64,000 bases of DNA from Seonamhaeicola aphaedonensis (GCF_003386195.1 NZ_QRDX01000003.1:124001-188000); one strand, 5' to 3'. Shown: positions 52,405 through 60,295, numbered from the stretch's first letter. Notes: generated by a model from the letters alone, not told the origin. A program made the numbers and translations.

Positions 52405-53121
52405 TTATTTAGTCTCCCCTATGATTACCCCAAAGTTTCCATCTAATTGCTGCCAGTTTTTTGAAGGCAAATAGGTTTTTGATACAAATCCATCTAAATA
52501 AAGAGCATTCTTACACCCCATTTGTTTGAAGAAAGTTGCAAAGTCATAGAAATTAATCTTTGTTTTAGACATTGCAAAAAGAAGTTTACCGTTGGGTAGA
52601 ACCCCAACCCCATTTCTAATATTTAGGTTTTTTGAACCTTGCCTAAATTTAGGGTGAATTTTTCCTTCTATCAGTAGTAACGGTCCTGATTGTGTGGCAT
52701 ATTTAATATTATCATTTCTAAAATCTTCGGTTTTACATACGACACCTTTGTTTTGGTTAGTAATGTAAAATATACCATTGGGTTGTAAATAAAAATTACC
52801 ATAGCCATTTTTCATTGTATCGATTTCAGACAATGTTAGGCCTTCTTCAATATATAACCCTTGTGGGGATAGATTCTTATCATACATCCCTCCATTCATT
52901 GCGAAAACTAAAGTTTTATTCTTTGACACCAACCAATCCTTTAGATGTTTAAAATTCTTGAAATTTTCACCCAAATCATTTTTCCAATAGAACTTCAAAT
53001 CTTGTTCTTTCCAGTTTACTTCATGAAAAAGTATATTGTCATTTTTGTTATGGTCTATATTGTTATAGGCAAGAAAGCCTAAAACTATTAAGACTAATAA
53101 AATTATTTTTGGAAACTTCAT
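52405..53121 (-). CDS. Phosphodiester glycosidase (NAGPA) family protein
   Basis: A 238-residue protein with an N-terminal hydrophobic anchor or signal (ILLVLIVLGFLAYNN). The conserved family blocks are FAMNGGMYDKNLSPQGLYIEEG, YATQSGPLLLIEGKIHP, NIRNGVGVLPNGKLLFAMSK and CKNALYLDGFVSKTYLPS. The Asn-Gly-Gly-Met-Tyr and Leu-Asp-Gly motifs are those of the NAGPA fold, known for removing sugars from phosphodiesters. It lies after the VIT-VWA gene on the same strand (stop and start overlap at 53121), so the two are probably co-expressed. Confidence 0.82.
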   Translation of the reverse strand: MKFPKIILLVLIVLGFLAYNNIDHNKNDNILFHEVNWKEQDLKFYWKNDLGENFKNFKHLKDWLVSKNKTLVFAMNGGMYDKNLSPQGLYIEEGLTLSEIDTMKNGYGNFYLQPNGIFYITNQNKGVVCKTEDFRNDNIKYATQSGPLLLIEGKIHPKFRQGSKNLNIRNGVGVLPNGKLLFAMSKTKINFYDFATFFKQMGCKNALYLDGFVSKTYLPSKNWQQLDGNFGVIIGETK

Positions 53122-56100
53122 TATATACTCAATTTAGCAATCATTTCCTCATTATCCTTTTTAGTGAGACGAATTATTGTAATTTTCTTTTCCTCATTTT
53201 TAGTTCCATAATTTTTATACATGGTAACTTTCATGAAAGTAGGGTTCTCCTCTTTTTGATACCTGTCCCCGTAATATTTGATTTTAATATAATAATCCCC
53301 TTTTATGGCATTAATCAATGTGAACTCCTCTGGACCAAATCCTTGGGTCATATCTGGTGAAATATGTCCCCCAATATTAGTGGAAGTATGCTTATAAAAA
53401 CACTCTTCAAGATTAGGGTCTATAACATGTAAGTCTATGTCCGTATCATTGTGATTCCAATCTACAACAACCCTTACATCATACACCACTTCATCTAACA
53501 ATCGCTTATCCACTCTACTCAAATCTAAATCGTTTCTATATTTTTTGATGAGGTGTTTTATTTCATTTTCAGCTATTAATGCCACCCCTTTAAAAATACG
53601 TCTATAAGCATTCTCATATATCTTTCCGGTAATAATATCATTATATAAATCTAATGCTCTTTGACACTTACCAACGGCCTCATAAGCCAAAGCTAAATCT
53701 CTGTATGATTGGGAATCTTCAGGTCTTAAATCTAAAATGCGTTTAAAAATGAATAAGGCTAAACCATCATACTTGTTTTCTTGTAAATGATATCCATATA
53801 CTTTTAAAAGCTCATAATTATCAAAGTCAGTTTCAGCAATATTAGAAGCTATTATCGATGAATATTTATGATCTTTAAATCGATTTTGAAAATAATTTGA
53901 CACATCGATATAATATGCAGGGACATCTAAATAATTGTTTCGCTGTTTTAAATATAAAAGATAGGCTTCATCTTTATTATTAGCATGTTTTAATTGCGAA
54001 ATATATTCTGCTTTAACCTTTCGATCACGCACCTCCAACTTTCCAGAATATTTCTTATAATCTATTACGGAAACAACAATACTGGTATCTATTGCTATAC
54101 TTCCTCTTTCTCCTTTTAACTCAAACATTATAGGTAGTGAATAACGGACGTCCACAGGTTTCCCTCGTTGCTCACCTGGTTTCATCTTTGGAAGTAATCT
54201 AATCACTCTCATAATTTCATCGGTTATATCCGGGTGTGGAGATCTTACCCGAATATCGCCTATTTCGCCTTCTGCAGTAATATCAAATAAAACACTTACT
54301 CGCTGCCGACCTGAAAGCCCCAAATCATTGGCAAGTTCTAAATTGAATTTATCTCTAACATGATTACTAACATTTTCAGAAAGACACTTTTTCAAGGCTT
54401 CATTGTTACCCTGACATCCTGGAAATACTGGTGATTTTTCAATTGTCACAAAAGGAATTTGTTCTTCATATCTGGTAATATTATTTGATGGAATATATGC
54501 CCTATCCTCCGTTTCAACTACTTCATCTGAAACTTCAGAAGCAAGTATTCCAAATTGATGAACATTACCTACAACTTCCATTTCCTCAACCTCAACTATT
54601 TCAGAATCCATCTCAAATTGTGTTTCATCCCCAGCATTAAGCATTAGTGGGGATTCCAAAAAACCCTGATGCGCTGATTCGTAGCGCTTACTTTTCTCTG
54701 ATTCAATTCTAGCCAACAAAGCATTATACTCATCCTTTAGTTCATCAGGCGGTGTTATTCTATAGGTAATATAATCCATGACATTCTCTAAAACTATAAG
54801 AGAAGTATAATCTGAAACCAAATCATATAGTACCCCATGTTTTTTTATTTGATTCTTGTTTGCCTTAGAATCTATTTCAAGATGGTCCAATTTCTTTTGA
54901 GCCCAAATACGCCTAACTTGATCACTTTGATTATTTGATTTATCAATACTTATTGCTATGCTTTCCTGAACTTGGTTGCCATATCCAAAATTCAACCTAA
55001 TGGTTTCATTATTTTTTAAATATTTGCCCGAAATAGAGAAATCATTAGTTACACTTACAGGTGCTTTTGGATATACTTCTAAATTTTTTGATTGACTTTC
55101 ATATCCTAAAAACTTATAATTCTCATATTTCAAAGAAGCCATAACATCCTCATTGGATTTAGTATTCAAATTAAGATAAGCTCCATTAGAAGATTCCGCT
55201 AAATGATTTAAAGCCGAATGATTGGATTTAGTAAGGCTATTAACAATAAATAATGGTTTACTTAAATCTAAAGAAGTAGTGCTTAACGATGTGATTCCTT
55301 CTGAAAACAAAAGTTTAGAATCTACATTGTTTTTACGATTATAGATAATATCATAATTCGTTCCTCCATCATAGATAGTTTCTATTATTACTTTTCTAAG
55401 ATCATCCCATGCTCCATTTACAATTTCAAATTGTTCATCATGGATAACCACATTACTAAAGGACACATAATGAACCGTAACATTATTCAAGTGCTTAAAA
55501 TAATTATCTAGTACCTCTGTTTCCTTTTTAATATCCCTATCCTTCATCGAGAGCGAAGCATCCCAAAACAGGGCAATATCCTTTGGTTTAGCTCTCAATC
55601 TCTTTTTAGGGTTTAGTGTTTTATAGATATAGAAATAGTTATCATATGTAAGTGTTTTTTCGGAATTTATTGGAACTGGAATTTTGATCAAAATATTCTT
55701 ATTAGCCTTAAAATTCTTTTTAATCACCTTGGTACTATAGTTCTTATTCCATGTAGAAAATTCAAGACCAGAAATTTGACCTTCAGCAATAATAGGTTTG
55801 GATTTCTGATCGAATACTGTTATCTCCAAACTGAAATGTTCCAATACATTTTTGAAGCCTAATGGTAAATTATAAAAATGATCTCCCTTTCTATATACTA
55901 ATTCCTGTTCATATGCCAATACCACTCTTTTATGACCAGTAGCAGGAATAGGATAAATTCGTGCCTTATAATTATTTCCAGTTCCTTTTTCCAATAAAGC
56001 TGGATCTACACGACGTCTAACAACTTGTTCAAAAGCAATTCTCCCTAACTCTTTATCAACAACAACAGCCTCTCTAAGTTTACCATTAACATCTAAAGCG

Positions 56101-56342
56101 AACCGAGATACATCATGTCCTTCACCTAATGGAAAAGAAAGCTCTCCCTCCAATACATTTTTGGTAGGATTATAAAATAGCATATCATAAGTTGTAGTAG
56201 CAATGTTTCCTACTACATCCACTTTTATATCCAGAGAGGTTAGACCCAATGGTTTGTCTTTTACTTTAACCGTTGGAATGTTTTGAGTGTATCCAAATGT
56301 CATTATCAATAACACAAGAATAAGGGGGAGTCTTGTTTTCAT
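53121..56342 (-). CDS. VIT-VWA protein with inserted TonB C-terminal domain
   Basis: A 1073-residue exported protein (signal MKTRLPLILVLLIMTFGYTQ). Order: VIT domain (LEGELSFPLGEGHDVSRFALDVNG, LLEKGTGNNYKARIYPI); VWA with MIDAS DASLS near residue 260 and YDGGTNYD; linker; TonB C-terminal domain about 635-745 (SPVFPGCQGNNEALKKCLSENVSNHV, VSVLFDITAEGEIGDIRVRSPHPDITDEIMRVIRLLPKMKPGEQRGKPV); TPR-like helices (790-950); DUF2135-like C-terminus (VVVDWNHNDTDIDLHVIDPN). It is a paralogue of the protein at 29450, which has a receptor plug in place of the TonB domain. The gene leads to the glycosidase-like gene. Confidence 0.88.
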   Translation of the reverse strand: MKTRLPLILVLLIMTFGYTQNIPTVKVKDKPLGLTSLDIKVDVVGNIATTTYDMLFYNPTKNVLEGELSFPLGEGHDVSRFALDVNGKLREAVVVDKELGRIAFEQVVRRRVDPALLEKGTGNNYKARIYPIPATGHKRVVLAYEQELVYRKGDHFYNLPLGFKNVLEHFSLEITVFDQKSKPIIAEGQISGLEFSTWNKNYSTKVIKKNFKANKNILIKIPVPINSEKTLTYDNYFYIYKTLNPKKRLRAKPKDIALFWDASLSMKDRDIKKETEVLDNYFKHLNNVTVHYVSFSNVVIHDEQFEIVNGAWDDLRKVIIETIYDGGTNYDIIYNRKNNVDSKLLFSEGITSLSTTSLDLSKPLFIVNSLTKSNHSALNHLAESSNGAYLNLNTKSNEDVMASLKYENYKFLGYESQSKNLEVYPKAPVSVTNDFSISGKYLKNNETIRLNFGYGNQVQESIAISIDKSNNQSDQVRRIWAQKKLDHLEIDSKANKNQIKKHGVLYDLVSDYTSLIVLENVMDYITYRITPPDELKDEYNALLARIESEKSKRYESAHQGFLESPLMLNAGDETQFEMDSEIVEVEEMEVVGNVHQFGILASEVSDEVVETEDRAYIPSNNITRYEEQIPFVTIEKSPVFPGCQGNNEALKKCLSENVSNHVRDKFNLELANDLGLSGRQRVSVLFDITAEGEIGDIRVRSPHPDITDEIMRVIRLLPKMKPGEQRGKPVDVRYSLPIMFELKGERGSIAIDTSIVVSVIDYKKYSGKLEVRDRKVKAEYISQLKHANNKDEAYLLYLKQRNNYLDVPAYYIDVSNYFQNRFKDHKYSSIIASNIAETDFDNYELLKVYGYHLQENKYDGLALFIFKRILDLRPEDSQSYRDLALAYEAVGKCQRALDLYNDIITGKIYENAYRRIFKGVALIAENEIKHLIKKYRNDLDLSRVDKRLLDEVVYDVRVVVDWNHNDTDIDLHVIDPNLEECFYKHTSTNIGGHISPDMTQGFGPEEFTLINAIKGDYYIKIKYYGDRYQKEENPTFMKVTMYKNYGTKNEEKKITIIRLTKKDNEEMIAKLSI

Positions 56343-56487
56343 GAAGAGTTGTTTGTTAAATTAATAGCTGTAAGATATTTGATACAAATTTTATGCCATT
56401 AACAGGATTACTTAAAGCCTTAATTAGTTAACGACCTTGTTCTTCAATTATTCTTAATTACGCTTTCTCATAGCACATACTATATAA

Positions 56488-56521
56488 CCCCCGCCCCATA
56501 GTTCATTTTTGGGGTAGGGGG
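56488..56521. other. GC-rich hairpin in AT-rich intergenic region
   Basis: A CCCCCGCCCC arm (56488-56497) faces GGGGTAGGGGG (56511-56521), giving a strong stem in a region otherwise AT-rich. It lies between the divergent VIT-VWA gene and the gene at 56595. Could be a regulatory structure or a protein or origin site. Confidence 0.4.
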
Positions 56522-56573
56522 CATCATATATATAAACTTCAAAAGAGAGTCTTTAAAAATTAATCAAAAAAGC

Positions 56574-56905
56574 CCTGGAAACAGGCAATTCATTATGGAA
56601 ACAAATCAAGATGGACACATCGTAATTGTACTGTCCAACAAAGGCTATGTAGCCGTTGAAAACAATCAAATGTTCCAACTCTGGAAAAACAAATGTCTAA
56701 AGGATATCTACCAAGAGTTAAAAACAAGATATCCAAAATTCAAAATTTCATTGGGAAGCTTAGAAAAAATACACTTCAATAAAGTCGTTGAGGTATGTAA
56801 TAAATATCTAAATAAAACTCCTGAAACAGAACTTATTACTGAAACAACAGAAGTTTCATCACAAAAATCAAATACTAATTCTAATAAAGACCTGGAAACA
56901 GGCAA
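56574..56905 (+). repeat. Direct repeat CCTGGAAACAGGCAA at two gene-start positions
   Basis: The 15-bp sequence occurs at 56574-56588, just before the ATG of the gene at 56595, and at 56891-56905, before an internal ATG of the same gene. Each copy contains CCTG-GAAA-CAGG, a small hairpin with a GAAA loop, and both are followed by a similar ATG-containing stretch. Confidence 0.55.
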
Positions 56906-57233
56906 CAACAAAATGAAAGCAAATCAAAAAGTAAAAATCAAAGCAGCAACAGTTATCGGTATAAACATCACGGCCGGTGTATTCCATTTAGGGTTTCAAT
57001 CCATGGCAGACCTCATTTGCTACGGTGAAGCTAAACTCATTGACCAACTTAATGTCTTCGATAAAACTGTAGAAGAAATCATGAAAGCCAGAAAAGATAA
57101 AACACTGGAAACGCAACAATATCTTCTAAAGACACCCGAAAAGGCAAAACAAAAAGCCAGTCAATTCTATTGTCGCATAAAAGAGATTAAGGACAATGCA
57201 AAATCAGAATATAATCAATTTCAAACCTCATAA
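56595..57233 (+). CDS. Unknown protein, possible internal duplication
   Basis: A 212-residue protein, not recognised. Residues 1-75 (METNQDGHIVIVLSNKGYVAVENNQMFQLWKNKCLKDIYQEL) look like a small soluble domain. A Thr/Ser/Asn linker follows, then residues 106-212 (MKANQKVKIKAATVIGINITAGVFHLGFQSMADLICYGEAKLIDQL) with a long charged helix at the end (KARKDKTLETQQYLLKTPEKAKQKASQFYCRIKEIKD). Met106 is preceded by the same 15-bp repeat as Met1, so it may be a second translation start. The gene is first in a three-gene unit that ends at 58162. Confidence 0.65.
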   Translation: METNQDGHIVIVLSNKGYVAVENNQMFQLWKNKCLKDIYQELKTRYPKFKISLGSLEKIHFNKVVEVCNKYLNKTPETELITETTEVSSQKSNTNSNKDLETGNNKMKANQKVKIKAATVIGINITAGVFHLGFQSMADLICYGEAKLIDQLNVFDKTVEEIMKARKDKTLETQQYLLKTPEKAKQKASQFYCRIKEIKDNAKSEYNQFQTS

Positions 57234-57235
57234 CT

Positions 57236-57655
57236 ATGATACTATTTAAAGAAGAATTAAAGGAACTAATGAAGGCTCCTTCTAAAGAGAAGAAATCCAA
57301 AAAGAAATCAAGGCTAAAATTTAAGAAGGCTCCTAAGGTAAAACCAATATCATATACTAAAGGAGCTTTATTATTTATAGGTCTGTCGTGGTTTGGCATG
57401 TTACTAAGTGCTGCTATTGCTACCTATGTATTCTTTGGTATTGCAACCTTAGCTGGATTAATAGCAATCTCTGAAAACAGTACTTATATAAGGCATTGCA
57501 TCATTAAGAGCAATAGATTAATAGACATCTTAATTTTTCTATTGACTATATACTCCACTTTAACATTAGGAGTGACCATTACGGCTTCATTAACCATTGC
57601 AGGCCTAGGCTATTCTTTAGTTTACGCTCCTTGGTTGAGGTCGAGATTTAAATAA
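57236..57655 (+). CDS. Membrane protein with basic N-terminus
   Basis: A 139-residue protein: a very Lys-rich cytosolic head (residues 8-38, KAPSKEKKSKKKSRLKFKK) and three hydrophobic helices (GALLFIGLSWFGMLLSAAIATYVFFGIATLAGLIAI; LIDILIFLLTIYSTLTLGVTITASLTIAGLGYSL). Not recognised. It follows the previous gene after 2 bp and precedes the next by 3 bp, so the three are an operon. Confidence 0.68.
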   Translation: MILFKEELKELMKAPSKEKKSKKKSRLKFKKAPKVKPISYTKGALLFIGLSWFGMLLSAAIATYVFFGIATLAGLIAISENSTYIRHCIIKSNRLIDILIFLLTIYSTLTLGVTITASLTIAGLGYSLVYAPWLRSRFK

Positions 57656-57658
57656 TTC

Positions 57659-58162
57659 ATGTTAATTCAAATTATTATGGAAACAAATAATGAAACACAA
57701 GTTCTCTACTTGTTGGAATCTGTAGATCTTGTTAAGAAAACAGGTGTCCTCAAAATAAAGGAGGATAGAAAGTATGCCCATTGGATAAGACTAAAGGTGT
57801 CCATTTCCCCACTTTTACTCTATAGAATAAGAAAGAAGAGTTACAAAGGCTTAGGGAGAAATAAAACGTTTATAGGTACCGAATTCAAGAGTACACTAAA
57901 TAGCCCCAAGTATTCTAAAAACCCCTTTAGATTGGTTGAATTTGTACCAGATGAGCATTCAGACATCCCTTTAAACTATCGTTTGGAATTAGTCTTTGAA
58001 ATGTTCTCTGAAAGGATTGAAAAACTCAATGCTTTTCATAAACCGGTATTAATCGGTTATAGAAACAGGGTTTTAGAACCTTCAAAGTATATTAGGTTTA
58101 TTCAAATAACAGTAACAAAGAAAAAGTCAGAGTGCAAACGCAAATTATCGTTTTCGAGTTAA
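57659..58162 (+). CDS. Unknown basic protein
   Basis: A 167-residue protein rich in Lys and Arg. The start at 57659 is close to the upstream stop; an internal ATG at 57677 (METNNETQ, resembling the start of the gene at 56595) is a good alternative. No motif is recognised; the centre (YRLELVFEMFSERIEKLNAFHKPVLIGYRNRVL) is helical. It ends the three-gene unit. Confidence 0.62.
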   Translation: MLIQIIMETNNETQVLYLLESVDLVKKTGVLKIKEDRKYAHWIRLKVSISPLLLYRIRKKSYKGLGRNKTFIGTEFKSTLNSPKYSKNPFRLVEFVPDEHSDIPLNYRLELVFEMFSERIEKLNAFHKPVLIGYRNRVLEPSKYIRFIQITVTKKKSECKRKLSFSS

Positions 58163-58211
58163 AAGAACCTTTTATTATCCCTCTCGATTAGCTAATTTTC
58201 AGACACAACTT

Positions 58212-58301
58212 TACTGTCTAAAACAGGTAAATTTAGGCTTAAATACAGTAAACCATTCCTACAGTAGGGGATGTTTTTAGGATCTTCATGAAATATACTG
58301 T
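58212..58301. repeat. Four TACTGT/ACAGTA hexamers upstream of the last HTH gene
   Basis: TACTGT lies at 58212-58217 and 58296-58301, ACAGTA at 58245-58250 and 58261-58266. The 228-bp gap at 58163-58390 has no gene, and these hexamers are its most obvious order. They could be a regulator or replication-protein site. Confidence 0.3.
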
Positions 58302-58390
58302 TTTAACTATCATGAAAACGCTCAAAAAATAACAATCTCTCATACATGATTTTAGGACGAACGATTTAAATAACTTAAAAACCATTAATT

Positions 58391-58678
58391 ATGATAACAA
58401 AAACCATTCAAATCAACGAAATAACTTTTGATGAATTAGCAGAGAAAGTAGCTGACAAACTTTTAATTAAAATTGAAGATTATTTAAAGCAACTTAGCGA
58501 AAGTGAAGCTGATGTTTATTTAACCAGACATGAGACTGCTGCCCTATTTAAAGTTGATATTTCAACAATTCATAATTGGCGAGTAAAGGGAAAATTAAAA
58601 TCTTATGGATTCGGAAATAGAATTTACTATAATAAGCAAGAACTACTCGATCAGTTAAGAGCAAATAGATTAAGTTAA
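58391..58678 (+). CDS. Helix-turn-helix protein next to attR (excisionase type)
   Basis: A 95-residue protein: N-terminal helix (ITFDELAEKVADKLLIKIEDYL) and HTH_17/MerR-like domain (VYLTRHETAALFKVDISTIHNWRVKGKLKSYGFGNRIYYNKQELLDQL). It is the third related small DNA-binding protein on the island and the last gene before attR, 10 bp from the end-proximal repeats. Role as recombination directionality factor is plausible; it could equally be a cargo regulator. Confidence 0.8.
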   Translation: MITKTIQINEITFDELAEKVADKLLIKIEDYLKQLSESEADVYLTRHETAALFKVDISTIHNWRVKGKLKSYGFGNRIYYNKQELLDQLRANRLS

Positions 58679-58687
58679 AATCCATTT

Positions 58688-58709
58688 GCTGGATAAATGG
58701 TTGGATAAA
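58688..58709 (+). repeat. Paired 10-bp repeats inside attR
   Basis: GCTGGATAAA (58688-58697) and GTTGGATAAA (58700-58709), 12 bp apart, matching the doublet at the other end. An adjoining inverted half-site makes TGGATAA-AAC-TTATCCA at 58702-58718. Confidence 0.6.
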
Positions 58710-58729
58710 ACTTATCCATGATAAATGAA

Positions 58730-58757
58730 AAACCCTAACAAATCTATGTTAGGGTTT
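58730..58757 (-). terminator. Present-day tRNA-Asn terminator, supplied by the island
   Basis: AAACCCTAACA/TGTTAGGGTTT stem, 6-nt loop, T-run on the minus strand, 6 bp beyond the att repeat. It lies inside the island boundary. Confidence 0.75.
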
Positions 58758-58762
58758 ATTAC

Positions 58763-58779
58763 TTGCTCCTCAGGTTGGG
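58763..58779. repeat. attR of the tRNA-Asn island
   Basis: TTGCTCCTCAGGTTGGG, covering the 3' acceptor and T-arm of tRNA-Asn; identical to 22712-22728. Confidence 0.92.
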
Positions 58780-58839
58780 CTCGAACCAACGACCCTCTGA
58801 TTAACAGTCAGATGCTCTAACCAACTGAGCTACTGAGGA
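58766..58839 (-). tRNA. tRNA-Asn(GTT)
   Basis: A 74-nt cloverleaf on the minus strand: acceptor TCCTCAG/CTGAGGA, D-arm GCTC/GAGC, anticodon stem TCTGA/TCAGA with loop CTGTTAA (anticodon GTT), T-arm GTTGG/CCAAC with TTCGAGC loop. CCA is not encoded. The 3' half is the island's integration site and remains intact. Confidence 0.95.
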
Positions 58840-58912
58840 AGGTTATCTTTCGCTTTTGCGAGCGCAAATATATATATATTTTTAATTACTGCAATGTAAT
58901 TTTTAAAAATTT

Positions 58913-60256
58913 TTAATTGAAAATGGCTTTATAAATGTCGTTACCATTGGCAAATAAAACCAAAGCAATAAGGATAAAAAAACCAACCAATTGAGCATAC
59001 TCCATAAACTTATCTCCTGGTTTTCTTCCAGATACCATTTCATAAAGTAAGAACATAACATGGCCCCCGTCTAAAGCTGGTATTGGTAATAAGTTTAAAA
59101 TAGCTAACATAATAGATAAAAAGGCTGTTAAATTCCAGAAATCTTGCCAAATCCATTGGTCTGGAAAAATATCAAAAATAGCCTTAAAACCACCCACGCC
59201 TTTGTAAGCTCCTGTTTCAGGAGAAAATATTTTCCCTAATTGCTCCCAATAACTCGCAATTTGTTCAATGAACTTATTTAAACCACCACCAAAACTCTCC
59301 AAAAAGGTGTACTCTTTTCTGGTTATCTCAAAATAACCAAGTTCATCAAAACGCTCAGGGTGGCTGGCAGGTGCTATTCCAAATTTACCATTGGCATCAA
59401 CTTTTAATTCTCTCGTAATCTTATCTGAACCTCTTAGAAATACAGAGGAAACGGTTTGGTTTTTATACTTCTCCAGTGTAGAGGATAATTGGTCAAAGTA
59501 TCTAACCTCATCATCGTTAACTGTTAACAAAATATCGCCTTTTTCTAAATCTACGCCAGCGTTATGTAAGGTGTCAATAACATTATTTACCATAAAAGGT
59601 ATCCTTAGTTTAAATAAACTACCTTTAATTTTTTTTGAAGATAACTGTCCCAAAAAGTCAACAGGCATTTCTATGGTTTCTGTAACACCATTTTTTTCTA
59701 CCATGTACTTTTCACCACTAATAATCTTTTTTACTACATCAGAGTGGCTATGAACAGTTACATCATCAATAGCAATAATTTTATCTCCTGTTTCAAAGCC
59801 CAATTCGTTTAACAAGGGGTTGTCTATCCAGTAACCATCTTTTAAACTTTCACTTGAAAAATCGGTATCACCGTATACGAATGAAATCATTACGTATATG
59901 ATGTAGGCCAAAACAAAATTAACAGTAACACCACCAAGCATAATAATTAAACGCTGCCATGCAGGTTTAGAACGAAACTCCCAAGGTTGCGGCTCTTTAG
60001 CCATTTGCTCGGTATCCATACTTTCATCTATCATCCCCGAAATTTTCACGTAACCACCTAAAGGCAACCAACCAATACCGTAAACAGTCTCGCCTATCTT
60101 CTTTTTAAATAGTGAAAACTTAACATCAAAAAACAAATAAAACTTTTCTACTCTAGTTTTAAAGGCTTTGGCGGGTACAAAGTGCCCAAGCTCATGTAAT
60201 ACAATTAGTAGTGAAAGACTCAATAAAAACTGAGATATTTTTATAACAAACTCCAT
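58913..60256 (-). CDS. rseP: RseP family site-2 zinc metalloprotease
   Basis: A 447-residue inner-membrane protease. The zinc motif HELGH (His21, Glu22, His25) lies in the first helix, and the third ligand motif NLLPIPALDGGHV lies near residue 400. Between them are a second helix (IIMLGGVTVNFVLAYIIYVMISF) and two PDZ-like domains (GDKIIAIDDVTVHSHSDV; LEKGDILLTVNDDEVRYFDQL). It cleaves within membranes, classically anti-sigma factors. Immediately beside tRNA-Asn with no gene between. Confidence 0.94.
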   Translation of the reverse strand: MEFVIKISQFLLSLSLLIVLHELGHFVPAKAFKTRVEKFYLFFDVKFSLFKKKIGETVYGIGWLPLGGYVKISGMIDESMDTEQMAKEPQPWEFRSKPAWQRLIIMLGGVTVNFVLAYIIYVMISFVYGDTDFSSESLKDGYWIDNPLLNELGFETGDKIIAIDDVTVHSHSDVVKKIISGEKYMVEKNGVTETIEMPVDFLGQLSSKKIKGSLFKLRIPFMVNNVIDTLHNAGVDLEKGDILLTVNDDEVRYFDQLSSTLEKYKNQTVSSVFLRGSDKITRELKVDANGKFGIAPASHPERFDELGYFEITRKEYTFLESFGGGLNKFIEQIASYWEQLGKIFSPETGAYKGVGGFKAIFDIFPDQWIWQDFWNLTAFLSIMLAILNLLPIPALDGGHVMFLLYEMVSGRKPGDKFMEYAQLVGFFILIALVLFANGNDIYKAIFN

Positions 60257-60287
60257 AAATTTTCAATCAAAATTTTTGATAACCGCA

Positions 60288-60295
60288 CAAAAGTA
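60288..60295 (-). promoter_or_regulatory. -7 promoter motif before rseP
   Basis: Minus strand TACTTTTG, 32 nt before the start at 60256; -33 not clear. Confidence 0.45.

Larger units (their letters stand above)
22712..58779. mobile_element. 36-kb integrative island in tRNA-Asn
   Basis: The element lies between two 17-bp copies of the 3' end of tRNA-Asn(GTT), 36051 bp apart start to start. A tyrosine integrase is adjacent to attL and an excisionase-like HTH gene is adjacent to attR. Early genes are an HTH protein, an SF3 primase-helicase and a convergent XRE regulator. Cargo is mainly nucleases, restriction systems, two VIT-VWA proteins and envelope proteins. I find no relaxase, VirD4-like coupling protein, Tra/VirB components, capsid, tail or terminase. 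It is therefore not a self-transmissible conjugative element or a full prophage on the visible evidence. A satellite-like or mobilisable island is the best description. Confidence 0.9.

Noticed and set aside
22712-58779. Conjugative element or prophage
   Set aside because: No relaxase, coupling protein, T4SS, terminase, capsid or tail gene could be recognised among the products.
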